Below are positions 33,062 through 44,464 of a stretch of DNA of 64,000 nt, piece after piece. The position numbers and the translations under genes are program-made. The DNA is from Xenopus tropicalis (Eukaryota; Chordata; Amphibia; Anura; Pipidae), in contig NC_030680.2 of the NCBI RefSeq assembly GCF_000004195.4, positions 145,307,545 through 145,371,544 of the forward strand, read 5' to 3'. Position 1 is the stretch's first letter. Each line of letters begins with the position of its first letter. Under the pieces are notes generated by a model. It saw nothing but the letters and a program-made list of their open reading frames with translations. It was not told where the DNA came from and searched no databases.

Positions 33062-33470
33062 ACAGCCTGGAAGTCTGAAACATGAGTCCGGGTTTGACTA
33101 GAACCAGGAGAAGCTACTAATAATGCCCACTGTAATGTGTGGGTGAGGTGAAATAATGCTCCTAGGCTCTTTTTTTCATGGTTTTGGGCTAGGCCCCTGG
33201 TTTCAGTGAATGTAATGCCCCAATGCACAAAGGGAGATCCTTACAGAATAGTGTGCTGATGTGGGAGTGTAAGAACTTGACTAGTCTGCACAGAGCCCCT
33301 AACCTCAACCCAAATAAACCCATATCAGATGAATTGGAAGCCCAACTGTGAGCCAGGCCTGATCCCAAATATCTCACTAATGCTTTTGTGGCTGAATGGA
33401 AGCAAATCCCACCAACAATGTTCCAACATCTAGAAGAAACCCTCCATAGAAGAGCAGAATGTTATGATAT
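33062..33470 (+). pseudogene. Decayed Tc1-like transposase fragment B (tandem copy)
   Basis: Same region as fragment A and better preserved. A short stretch from 33373 reads LTNAFVAEWKQIPPTMFQHL, the C-terminal part typical of Tc1-like transposases. Upstream, TTGACTAGTCTGCACAGAGC corresponds to the DW-AQSPDLNP block around the catalytic acid, now out of frame. No terminal inverted repeats are visible around the pair. Confidence 0.75.
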
Positions 33471-33909
33471 AAAAGAACTAGGAATATTTTGGGGCTACAA
33501 TTTATTTACTGGTTCCCTTTACCCAACTTTCACTTATGTGTCTGTCCTACCTTAGGGTCCAGGCTTTACTTAGTCCTCCTTCCTTCAGCTCATAAAGAGG
33601 TCTCTTGCCTCAGGCTTTCCAGGAGCACCCATCCCTTCCATAGGGTGAAATCTAAAAAGACTATACCATTAAATACCCTCTCTTTTATAGACTAGGGTTT
33701 ACCCATAACACCTCTGGGCCAATAAGGACACATCCCTCTCACAGGCCATAGCTTAGATTACAAGGGTTTCCAAGGTTGGTAAACTTTTTACATGCTTTAC
33801 ATACATGTTGCTCAGTTATTTATAAATGAAATACAAATAATTAACAATGATGCAATTGTATATTATGTATGTGAAAAACAATTGTTTATTTAAAAACAAA
33901 TGATCTTCT
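33471..33909. other. Unique DNA
   Basis: No repeat family or exon recognised; AT-rich towards the right edge. Confidence 0.4.
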
Positions 33910-34234
33910 ATTTGTAAATATAGCATGAACAAATAACAACATATTTCAGTGAAATAAACAAACCATTTATTGGCTCAAAATTAAACAAACAATTCAAAAA
34001 TGTAAACATACTATACCAAACAATAGATAGGTGCATCCCAGTGCCTCTTGGTACCGACTCCTACCGCGTTTCGCACCATTGGGTGCTTGCTCAGAATTTT
34101 GAGCCAATAAATGGTTTGTTTATTTCACTGAAATATGTTATTTGTTCATATATTGATTCAGGATCAGTGGGATATAACTTATAGATTATCTTTCTTAATC
34201 TAATCCACTATTATTAATTTGTAAATATAGCATG
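33910..34234. mobile_element. Palindromic insertion flanked by 18-bp direct repeats
   Basis: The 18-mer ATTTGTAAATATAGCATG occurs at 33910-33927 and 34217-34234. Between them, GAACAAATAAC...ATTTCAGTGAAATAAACAAA...TTTATTGGCTCAAAATT (33928-33986) is mirrored at 34095-34152 with only a 3-bp difference, around a ~107-bp loop that contains CTACCGCGTTTCGCACC. The direct repeats could be a long target duplication. Class not identified. Confidence 0.6.
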
Positions 34235-34816
34235 TCAGTTGTTTTGGAATAACTGTATGTTTGTTTGCAGAGATCTGTGTATTTATTCATATGAATGGGG
34301 GCAGCCATTTTGGTTCTGATGAGTACAATCCATGCAAATAATTCAGAGAAGCCAGTAGAAAGGTGCTGTACATGGCACAATATGCTGGTTCCATCTCACG
34401 CGGGGTTCTCTCCATTCCATTGCTGTTCTAATAAGCAAAAGGGCAATGGAGCAAAGATATCATGTTCCAGACATACGGTTTGCCTCAGTGAAGCCATTAG
34501 CACATATTTCTCAGCAGAGAAGGGCAATGAGGCAGAGGATCAATCTGAAGACAGTGGGACGGCTCCATAAAACACTGACATACCTATTTGTACATGAAAA
34601 TATAAACTCCTAAGCGATTAAAGCAAAAGGGGACATAGAAGTATGTGTTTGTATGTGAAGCATGTGATTTCAAGAGCAAAAAGTACCCACACCAAAAGCC
34701 ACGGTAAAAAGTAAAATAAATTGTATGTAAAAAAGAATAACTGTCAGTCATAGGAGGGAGGTTGGTTTTTCTGCCACCCAGTAAGGCAGCCAATGATAAG
34801 GGCATCCTAAACCTGA
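34235..34816. other. Unique DNA
   Basis: The 91-codon plus frame (34295-34570) is non-repetitive but without recognisable domain. No exon is claimed. Confidence 0.4.
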
Positions 34817-34861
34817 TATATCCAATGGCAGAATATATACAATATATATAAAAATATAATA

Positions 34862-36057
34862 CAGGTATGGGACCAATCCAGTAAGGATTATTTATATCTT
34901 AGTTGGGATCAAGTACAGGTACTGTTTTATTATTACAGAGAAAAGGGAATCATTTAACCATTAAATAAACCCAATAGGGCTGTTCTGCCCCCAATAAGGG
35001 GTAATTATATCTTAGTTGGGATCAAGTACAGGTACTGTTTTATTATTACAGAGAAAAGGGAATCATTTAACCATTAAATAAACCCAATAGGGCTGTTCTG
35101 CCCCCAATAAGGGGTAATTATATCTTAGTTGGGATCAAGTACAGGTACTGCTTTATTATTACAGAAAAAAGGGAATCATTTAACCATTAAATAAACCCAA
35201 TAGGGCTGTTCTGCCCCAATAAGGGGTAATTATATCTTAGTTGGGATCAAGTACAGGTACTGTTTTATTATTACAGAGAAAAGGGAATCATTTAACCATT
35301 AAATAAACCCAATAGGGCTGTTCTGCCCCCAATAAGGGGTAATTATATCTTAGTTGGGATCAAGTACAGGTACTGTTTTATTATTACAGAGAAAAGGGAA
35401 TCATTTAACCATTAAATAAACCCAATAGGACTGTTCTGCCCCCAATAAGGGGTAATTATATCTTAGTTGGGATCAAGTACAGGTACTGTTTTATTATTAC
35501 AGAGAAAAGGGAATCATTTAACCATTAAATAAACCCAATAGGGCTGTTCTGCCCCCAATAAGGGGTAATTATATCTTAGTTGGGATCAAGTACAGGTACT
35601 GTTTTATTATTACAGAGAAAAGGGAATCATTTAACCATTAAATAAACCCAATAGGACTGTTCTGCCCCCAATAAGGGGTAATTATATCTTAGTTGGGATC
35701 AAGTACAGGTACTGTTTTATTATTACAGAGAAAAGGGAATCATTTAACCATTAAATAAACCCAATAGGACTGTTCTGCCCCAATAAGGGGTAATTATATA
35801 TTAGTTGGGATCAAGTACAGGTACTGTTTTATTATTACAGAGAAAAGGGAATCATTTAACCATTAAATAAACCCAATAGGGCTGTTCTGCCCCCAATAAG
35901 GGGTAATTATATCTTAGTTGGGATCAAGTACAGGTACTGTTTTATTATTACAGAATAATGTGAATTATTTGATTACAATGGAGTCTATGGGAGACGGCCT
36001 TTCCGTAATTCAGAACTTTCGGGATAATGGGTTTCCGGATAAGGGGTCCGATACCTG
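34862..36057 (-). mobile_element. TACAGGTA-type MITE with 10-copy array, both ends present
   Basis: Left end TA+CAGGTATGGGACC at 34860; right end CGGATAAGGGGTCCGATACCTG at 36036-36057 followed by TA. Reverse-strand TACAGGTA recurs from 34914 to about 35929. The left terminus is joined almost directly to the array, so the subterminal sequence has been lost on that side. It is flanked by longer similar sequences (34817-34860 and 36058-36105). Confidence 0.85.
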
Positions 36058-36059
36058 TA

Positions 36060-36411
36060 TATCCAATTGCAGAATATATATATATATATAAATATTAATA
36101 TAATAATACAGAGAAACATTACACAACCTGCTGAGCCTAGGACTTTCCCTCCATTCATAACCACATTTATTTTAAAGAGAAAACCTTATAATGCCAGATC
36201 TCCCCGGAACCTATTCTCATTTAAATTAGATTTAGAGTTTCAAAATTAATTTTACTCATAAAATTACAGAATGTGCCATTCTTTCCTATATTTATTTCTT
36301 TTAGAGGCTAAATTATTCCCTATTGTATACCTAAAGGCTATTAGATTTAATTTAAATAACTAGTACCGTGTCCTATTTAATTTAAATGGCCAGAGACCTC
36401 CAAGCTAATTT
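36060..36411. other. AT-rich DNA with TA microsatellite
   Basis: (TA)n at 36075-36090, then AT-rich DNA without recognisable repeat or exon. Confidence 0.5.
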
Positions 36412-37103
36412 TCTCATAATTTACAGTAGGGGGTACATTATCCCTTATAATACATGAGTGATACTCAGAGTTCCCTGTATAACTCAGCCTACAGCCTTGT
36501 GCCTTTATATGGGCACAGAACCCCTCAGTGACTGCTAATATCCTTATCATTTACAGTAGGGGGTACATTATCCCTTATAATACATGAGTGATACTCAGAG
36601 TTCCCTGTATAACTCAGCCTGCAGCCTTGTGCCTTTATATGGGCACAGAACCCCTCAGTGACTGCTAATATCCTTATCATTTACAGTAGGGGGTACATTA
36701 TCCCTTATAATACATGAGTGATACTCAGAGTTCCCTGTATAACTCAGCCTGCAGCCTTGTGCCTTTATATGGGGGGCACAGAACCCCTCAGTGACTGCTA
36801 ATATCCTTATCATTTACAGTAGGGGGTACATTATCCCTTATAATACATGAGTGATACTCAGAGTTCCCTGTATAACTCAGCCTGCAGCCTTGTGCCTTTA
36901 TATGGGCACAGAACCCCTCAGTGACTGCTAATATCCTTATCATTTACAGTAGGGGGTACATTATCCCTTATAATACATGAGTGATACTCAGAGTTCCCTG
37001 TATAACTCAGCCTGCAGCCTTGTGCCTTTATATGGGCACAGAACCCCTCAGTGACTGCTAATATCCTTATCATTTACAGTAGGGGGTACATTATCCCTTA
37101 TAT
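36412..37103 (-). repeat. 130/133-bp minisatellite, ~5.3 copies, inverse of 12666 array
   Basis: TTTACAGTAGGGGGTACATT recurs at about 36421, 36551, 36681, 36814, 36944 and 37074. The sequence is the reverse complement of the 12666-13605 unit. Only one copy has the longer TATGGGGGGCACAG form. It ends at TATCCCTTATATAATGG. Confidence 0.95.
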
Positions 37104-37680
37104 AATGGCAGGTAGCACCTATACATCTTTTATACCAGAGGTTCATTATTTTTTATCCATGTTATTTTCCTATTACCAGCTAAAGACCTATAAATCCCCA
37201 GTAATAACCGCTGCACAGTTTATAATAGAGCAGTTCTCTGAAACACAACTGAGAGACCTGATCTTTTATTAATAAAATGCCCAAAATTCCTATGGGCAGA
37301 ATCTCCAGCGAGTATATTATCTGTGGCAAATCCTTTTTCCCTCTTTGCAACCGAATGCCATCTTTTTTCCTTTCTCTATTCACATTATTTTTTGAAAGGG
37401 AATAAAGTGAACAATAACATCTTTGTGCCACAGAGGATCAGTTAGCGGGTGGGTGGTAAATTCCACAGAGGAACAGAAAAGTCTATGTATAAATGGCAGA
37501 GGACTTTGTTTTGAGCAGAACGCAGGAACCAAGGACGGAATAAAAAGCTGTAAATATTGCGGCATCTCAATATAATCCAGTCTCTGTTTTATACAATGTT
37601 CTGAGTTTCAGAGACAGTTATAAGAACAGTAAGTTTCCATTTATCAAGTTCACAAAATGGACAATGCTCCTGATGTGCGG
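37104..37680. other. Unique DNA
   Basis: No repeat or exon recognised. Confidence 0.45.
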
Positions 37681-37809
37681 TACAGGTATAGGATCCTTTA
37701 TCCAGAAACCCTTTATCCAGAAAGTTCCGAATTATGGAAAGGCCATCTCCCATAGACTCCATTATAAGCAAATAATTCACATTTTTAAAAATGATTTCCT
37801 TTTTCTCTG

Positions 37810-38680
37810 TAATAATAAAACAGTACCTGTACTTGATCCCAACTAAGATATAATTACCCCTTATTGGGGGCAGAACAGTCCTGTTGGGTTTATTTCATGG
37901 TTAAATGATTCCCTTTTCTCTGTAATAATAAAACAGTACCTGTACTTGATCCCAACTAAGATATAATTACCCCTTATTGGGGGCAGAACAGCCCTATTGG
38001 GTTTATTTAATGGTTAAATGATTCCCTTTTCTCTGTAATAATAAAACAGTACCTGTACTTGATCCCAACTAAGATATAATTACCCCTTATTGGGGGCATA
38101 ACAGCCCTATTGTGTTTATTTCATGGTTAAATGATTCCCTTTTCTCTGTAATAATAAAACAGTACCTGTACTTGATCCCAACTAAGATATAATTACCCCT
38201 TATTGGGGGCAGAACAGCCCTATTGGGTTTATTTCATGGTTAAATGATTCCCTTTTCTCTGTAATAATAAAACAGTACCTGTACTTGATCCCAACTAAGA
38301 TTTAATTACCCCTTATTGGGGGCAGAACAGCCCTATTGGGTTTATTTCATGGTTAAATGATTCCCTTTTCTCTGTAATAATAAAACAGTACCTGTACTTG
38401 ATCCCAACTAAGATTTAATTACCCCTTATTGGGGCAGAACAGCCCTATTGGGTTTATTTCATGGTTAAATGATTCCCTTTTCTCTGTAATAATAAAACAG
38501 TACCTGTACTTGATCCCAACTAAGATATAATTACCCCTTATTGGGGCAGAACAGCCCTATTGGGTTTATTTAATGGTTAAATGATTCCCTTTTCTCTGTA
38601 AAAATAAAACAGTACCTGTACTTGATCCCAACTAAGATATAATTACCCCTTATTGGGGCAGAACAGCCCTATTGGGTTTA
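37810..38680 (+). repeat. 113-bp array, 8 copies
   Basis: Same monomer as at 1005. Variants TTTCATGG and TTTAATGG are mixed. One copy has GTGTTTATTTC and one has TCTGTAAAAATAAAAC. Confidence 0.93.
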
Positions 38681-38713
38681 AATGATATTTAAATAATTTT
38701 TTTAGTAGACATA

Positions 38714-38983
38714 GGGGCTGATTTACTAAGACACGAATTCGAATCCGAATTGGAAAAATTACGATTGGAAAACGAACATTTTGTGACTTTTTCGTATTTT
38801 TTGCGATTTTTTCGGCGCCTTTACGACTTTTCAGAAATTGTCGCAACTTTTTCGTTACCAATACGATTTTTGCGAAAAAACGCGAGTTTTTTGTAGCCAT
38901 TACGATTCGCTCGTATCTTGTCGTGACTTTTTCGTATTGAGCGCTTTTAAGCGGCGGGCGAAACTTTCAGACTTAGCATGATT
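38714..38983 (+). mobile_element. Harbinger-like MITE, left part only
   Basis: GGGGCTGATTTACTAAGACA followed by ACCAATACGATTTTTGCG and AAAACGCGAGTTTTTTGTAG closely parallels the complete element at 62407. The mirrored right half is absent; the sequence passes into the 52-bp array. Confidence 0.65.
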
Positions 38984-39800
38984 TTGGAAGTCTCCCATAG
39001 GGCTCAATGGCACCCTGCAGCTCCAACCCGGCCCAAGGAAAGTCTCCCATAGGGCTCAATGGCACTCTGCAGCTCCAACCCGGCCCAAGGAAAGTCTCCC
39101 ATAGGGCTCAATGGCACTCTGCAGCTCCAACCCGGCCCAAGGAAAGTCTCCCATAGGGCTCAATGGCACTCTGCAGCTCCAACCCGGCCCAAGGAAAGTC
39201 TCCCATAGGGCTCAATGGCACTCTGCAGCTCCAACCCGGCCCAAGGAAAGTCTCCCATAGGGCTCAATGGCACTCTGCAGCTCCAACCCGGCCCAAGGAA
39301 AGTCTCCCATAGGGCTCAATGGCACTCTGCAGCTCCAACCCGGCCCAAGGAAAGTCTCCCATAGGGCTCAATGGCACTCTGCAGCTCCAACCCGGCCCAA
39401 GGAAAGTCTCCCATAGGGCTCAATGGCACTCTGCAGCTCCAACCCGGCCCAAGGAAAGTCTCCCATAGGGCTCAATGGCACTCTGCAGCTCCAACCCGGC
39501 CCAAGGAAAGTCTCCCATAGGGCTCAATGGCACTCTGCAGCTCCAACCTGGCCCAAGGAAAGCCTCCCATAGGGCTCAATGGCACTCTGCAGCTCCAACC
39601 CGGCCCAAGGAAAGTCTCCCATAGGGCTCAATGGCACTCTGCAGCTCCAACCCGGCCCAAGGAAAGTCACCCATAGGGCTCAATGGCACTCTGCAGCTCC
39701 AACCCGGCCCAAGGAAAGTCTCCCATAGGGCTCAATGGCACTCTGCAGCTCCAACCCGGCCCAAGGAAAGTCTCCCATAGGGCTCAATGGCACTCTGCAG
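38984..39800 (+). repeat. 52-bp minisatellite, ~15.7 copies
   Basis: AAAGTCTCCCATAGGGCTCA recurs every 52 bp with CTCTGCAGCTCCAACCCGGC. The copies are almost identical, implying recent expansion. Confidence 0.96.
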
Positions 39801-39837
39801 GTCCCGAGCATTCTGGATAACAGGTCCTATACCTGTA

Positions 39838-41189
39838 CCAGTGTCAGAAGAGCCCAGTCTGTATTGGCCCAGTCCTTTTTCCCCTTTGCCAAGTAATCCT
39901 CAAAGAGCAACGCAGAATAAAAGCAGTTATCACCTTGAGAATTGCCCTGGGAGTTGTTCCTAATGCTGTAAATGTCCAAAATATATCTAGAGATATTTTC
40001 ATTTAGAATTTCTAGATGTCATTTTATAGAACGTTCTGGTTCTTTTACGTTGCTGTTAATGTTTAACTGAACACAATGGAATGTGAGAGTAAATTTGTTA
40101 GTAATTGTTCATCATGGGGCTCTATAGGACTTTATAGGCCCTCCCACCCAAGCACAGGGTCGGACTGGGGGGGTGCAGGGCCCACTGGGGATATTGCCTC
40201 AGGGTCGAAAAGGGATTGATAAGTTGAGTGGTTGACTAAGGTCAAATTGTGTGCTTGGGCAGGGTCAGACTGGGTGCTGCCCAGGGGCCCCTACACCCCC
40301 CCATGGGTCCCTGCAGTGGCCTTTGCAGGGTGCTCCCCTAGTCCCCGAGGGGCTGGACAGGTGGTGGGAGTCCCTGAGGGGTTGGGTGGGTGGTGGGGGC
40401 CTCTGTGGGGTCCCATTAGGGGGTGCATTATTTAGTCTTTCTGTTCAGCTGCAGCTCTCCAGTTTGGAGTTTTTTTAGTAGCTGGTTGCTAGGGTCCAAT
40501 TTAACCTAGCAACCAGACAGTGGTTTGAAAGATAAATAGAAAATAAGTAAAGGAAGGTCTAAAAAGAAATAAAAATCATTAAAAGTAAGAATGGCAATAA
40601 AATTGTAGCCTCAGAGAGCAATAGTTTGGGTCTAGATTTAACCACATAACTGACTGCTACTTTTTAAGGGTAACTTAATACGGTTCTCTTGTCTCAAAGC
40701 CTAACGGTAACAAAGCCTAACGGTAACAAAGCCATAGCGCTGGGCCCCCATGATAATAATTCATAACACGTAACAGAGTCATACGGAAGCTGTTTGCTGG
40801 CACGTCGCTATTTTTAGCCGGATCATTAATCCCTTATCTGCCATCATGTTTCTAAATACAGCCCTGGCAACTATGACACCAGATAATGTGTTGGCACTCG
40901 TTAAGCACAATGGGACCTCGTTAATAGATGGGCTCAATTAAAAAAAAAAATGATGTTTGGAATGCAAATAAGGTTTTTCAGATCCGGAAAAAAAATTTTT
41001 ATTTATATCTCGGCTATTGAGTCTCTTTGTAAAACATAAAGTGTTTCTTTCTGAAGTGCGGCAGGAAAACAGAAATCGGGACCCTAAAGCGGTGGGACTT
41101 ATCAGAGGCTGGGAGAGGTTTGGGTGCATACATGTGCATGGAGATCCTTAGAAAGATCTCAGATATAGACTATCCTTTAGCAAATCTGA
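39838..41189. other. Mostly unique DNA with two MITE fragments
   Basis: CAGGGTCGGACTGGGGGGGT at 40157 and CAGGGTCAGACTGGG at about 40260 are ends of the hAT-like family found complete at 57945. 40436-40640 (GCAGCTCTCCAGTTTGGAG, GGTTGCTAGGGTCC, AATAAAATTGTAGCCTCAG) is related to the element at 24632. 40700-41150 is non-repetitive; no exon recognised. Confidence 0.5.
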
Positions 41190-43735
41190 GCATTAGTATG
41201 TTCTCAGAGTTAAGCCATAAGCACACAGAATATTCTCAGAGATAGAAATATCTGTAGCAAACTAGAACATTAGAATGTTCTCAAAGATGGACCATCCTGT
41301 AGGAAATCAGAGCATTAGACTGTTCCTAGAGATAGACCATCCTCTAGCAAACCAGAGCATTAGAATGTTCTCAGAGATGGACCATTGTGTAGGAAATCGG
41401 AACATTCTAATGTTCCTAGAGATAGGCCATCCTGTAGGAAATCAGAGCATTATAAGGTTCCTAGAGATAGGCCATCCTGTAGGAAATCAGAGCATTCTAA
41501 TGTTCCTAGAGATAGGCCATCCTGTAGGAAATCAGAGCATTAGAATGTTCCTAGAGATAGTCCATACTGTAGGAAATCAGAGCATTAGAATGTTCCTAGA
41601 GATAGGCCATCCTGTAGGAAATCAGAGCATTAGAATGTTCCTAGAGATAGGCCATCCTGTAGGAAATCAGAGCATTAGAATGTTTCCTAGAGATAGGCCA
41701 TCCTGTAGGAAATCAGAGCATTAGAATGTTTCCTAGAGATAGGCCATCCTGTAGGAAATCAGAGCATTAGAATGTTCCTAGAGATAGGCCATCCTGTAGG
41801 AAATCAGAGCATTCTAATGTTCCTAGAGATAGGCCATCCTGTAGGAAATCAGAGCATTAGAATGTTCCTAGAGATACTCCATCCTGTAGGAAATCAGAGC
41901 ATTAGAATGTTCCTAGAGATAGTCCATCCTGTAGGAAATCAGAGCATTAGAATGTTCCTAGAGATAGGCCATCCTGTAGGAAATCAGAGCATTAGAATGT
42001 TCCTAGAGATAGGCCATCCTGTAGGAAATCAGAGCATTAGAATGTTTCCTAGAGATAGTCCATCCTGTAGGAAATCAGAGCATTAGAATGTTCCTAGAGA
42101 TAGGCCATCCTGTAGGAAATCAGAGCATTAGAATGTTTCCTAGAGATAGTCCATCCTGTAGGAAATCAGAGCATTAGAATGTTCCTAGAGATAGGCCATC
42201 CTGTAGGAAATCAGAGCATTAGAATGTTCCTAGAGATAGGCCATCCTGTAGGAAATCAGAGCATTAGAATGTTCCTAGAGATAGGCCATCCTGTAGGAAA
42301 TCAGAGCATTAGAATGTTTCCTAGAGATAGTCCATCCTGTAGGAAATCAGAGCATTAGAATGTTCCTAGAGATAGGCCATCCTGTAGGAAATCAGAGCAT
42401 TCTAATGTTCCTAGAGATAGGCCATCCTGTAGGAAATCAGAGCATTAGAATGTTCCTAGAGATAGTCCATACTGTAGGAAATCAGAGCATTAGAATGTTC
42501 CTAGAGATAGGCCATCCTGTAGGAAATCAGAGCATTAGAATGTTCCTAGAGATAGGCCATCCTGTAGGAAATCAGAGCATTAGAATGTTCCTAGAGATAG
42601 TCCACCCTGTAGGAAATCAGAGCATTAGAATGTTCCTAGAGATAGGCCATCCTGTAGGAAATCAGAGCATTAGAATGTTTCCTAGAGATAGGCCATCCTG
42701 TAGGAAATCAGAGCATTAGAATGTTCCTAGAGATAGGCCATCCTGTAGGAAATCAGAGCATTAGAATGTTTCCTAGAGATAGTCCATCCTGTAGGAAATC
42801 AGAGCATTAGAATGTTCCTAGAGATAGGCCATCCTGTAGGAAATCAGAGCATTAGAATGTTCCTAGAGATAGGCCATCCTGTAGGAAATCAGAGCATTAG
42901 AATGTTCCTAGAGATAGGCCATCCTGTAGGAAATCAGAGCATTAGAATGTTTCCTAGAGATAGTCCATCCTGTAGGAAATCAGAGCATTAGAATGTTCCT
43001 AGAGATAGGCCATCCTGTAGGAAATCAGAGCATTCTAATGTTCCTAGAGATAGGCCATCCTGTAGGAAATCAGAGCATTAGAATGTTCCTAGAGATAGTC
43101 CATACTGTAGGAAATCAGAGCATTAGAATGTTCCTAGAGATAGGCCATCCTGTAGGAAATCAGAGCATTAGAATGTTCCTAGAGATAGGCCATCCTGTAG
43201 GAAATCAGAGCATTAGAATGTTCCTAGAGATAGTCCACCCTGTAGGAAATCAGAGCATTAGAATGTTCCTAGAGATAGGCCATCCTGTAGGAAATCAGAG
43301 CATTAGAATGTTCCTAGAGATACTCCATCCTGTAGGAAATCAGAGCATTAGAATGTTCCTAGAGATAGTCCATCCTGTAGGAAATCAGAGCATTAGAATG
43401 TTCCTAGAGATAGGCCATCCTGTAGGAAATCAGAGCATTAGAATGTTTCCTAGAGATAGTCCATCCTGTAGGAAATCAGAGCATTAGAATGTTCCTAGAG
43501 ATAGGCCATCCTGTAGGAAATCAGAGCATTAGAATGTTCCTAGAGATAGGCCATCCTGTAGGAAATCAGAGCATTAGAACACTCTCACAGAAACATAATC
43601 CTTAAGCAAATGAAAGCATTAGAATGTTCCTAGAGATAGACCATCTGTAGCAATCAGATCATTAGAACATTCTCAGCGATAGTTAATCCTTAAGCAAAAC
43701 TGAACTTTAGAATGTTCTCAGAGATCCACCATCCT
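41190..43735 (+). repeat. 45-bp minisatellite, ~55 copies, higher-order structure
   Basis: The unit is GTTCCTAGAGATAGGCC + ATCCTGTAGG + AAATCAGAGCATTAGAAT. Copies before 41400 and after 43570 are diverged (CTCAGAGATGGACC, CCTTAAGCAAATG); the centre is homogeneous. Since 45 is divisible by 3, it reads as a 15-residue repeat beginning MFLEI-HPVG; a T insertion (GTTTCCTAG) in some units shifts the frame. A 633-bp block repeats (42360 and 42993). Not a gene. Confidence 0.96.
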
Positions 43736-43738
43736 GTA

Positions 43739-43916
43739 CAGTGGTGTAACTAGATATCACTGGACCCCACATCAAATATAACATAGGGCCCCAAAATATT
43801 CTTAAATTCACCTATTCTACCAAGATCTATTAAAATTGCTCATTAATTAGGACCTCACTAGGCCCCGTACAGTCCCTGCAACTCCATGGTCTGCTTTCTC
43901 TGTAGTTACACCCCTG
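43739..43916. mobile_element. hAT-like MITE, CAGTGGTGTAACTA ends, 8-bp TSD
   Basis: Starts CAGTGGTGTAACTAGATA and ends TGTAGTTACACCCCTG, a clear inverted pair. The flanks ATCCTGTA (43731) and ATCCTCTA (43917) match at 7 of 8, as expected for a hAT duplication. It interrupts the diverged right edge of the 45-bp array; further old monomers continue to about 43985. Confidence 0.8.
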
Positions 43917-43985
43917 ATCCTCTACTAAATCAGAACATTCTCAGAGATAGATAATCCTTAAGCAAATCAGAGCATTAGAATGTTC

Positions 43986-44464
43986 TTAATAATTTGCTGG
44001 GGCTATATTAATAATGATGATGACTGGGTCTCCTACTCAGAGGACCTGACCAGGGCCTTCTACCAATACAATTATAGGTAGATATAGCTAAATGATATAG
44101 CTGTCCTATTGGCTTATGGGCAGATAAGAACATTTTGATAGGAAATTCTGTTGATTGGAAAATCTGTATGAAACCTATTGGGATTTTTAGGATTTCTCTG
44201 CTGCGGAATTCAGGATTGCATGGATATTTCTAGAGAAAGCTCAGACCGGTGGGTTTGTATTCGGTGGCATCAGGGCTCCAGTTTATACCCTCATCTATTT
44301 TTTGTTTATTAAAACTTTATTGTATTTATGACTTCAGCAGAAGATGTTTTTGGCTGGGGGGGGCAGGGGAGGGAGTATTTTGTGCCAATATTTTTGGCCA
44401 TGCCCACTCAGGGCCGCTGCTGGCCAAATGGGTGCCCTAAGCAGAAATTTCTTTTGTGCCCCCT
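43986..44464. other. Unique DNA
   Basis: No exon recognised. From about 44409, GGGCCGCTGCTGGCC starts GC-richer sequence that leads into the next array and may belong to the same element. Confidence 0.4.

Larger units (their letters stand above)
37683..39835 (+). mobile_element. Composite TACAGGTA-type MITE (2.15 kb) with two arrays
   Basis: Left end TA+CAGGTATAGGATCC; right end CATTCTGGATAACAGGTCC...TATACCTG+TA. It contains eight 113-bp monomers (TACCTGTA 37824 to 38613). It then has TTTTTTAGTAGACATA joined to a Harbinger-like GGGGCTGATTTACTAAG at 38714, then a 52-bp array, then the ordinary MITE right end at about 39800. Compared with the copy at 900-1555, the segment after GTAGAC has been replaced or interrupted. 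Confidence 0.8.

Noticed and set aside
41275..43487. Series of 104-164-codon frames with a 15-residue repeat
   Set aside because: 45-bp array in frame; T insertions break the frame randomly and there is no gene context.
41190..43735. Centromeric satellite
   Set aside because: It has higher-order structure but is only 2.5 kb and sits among euchromatic-type MITEs; nothing supports a centromere.
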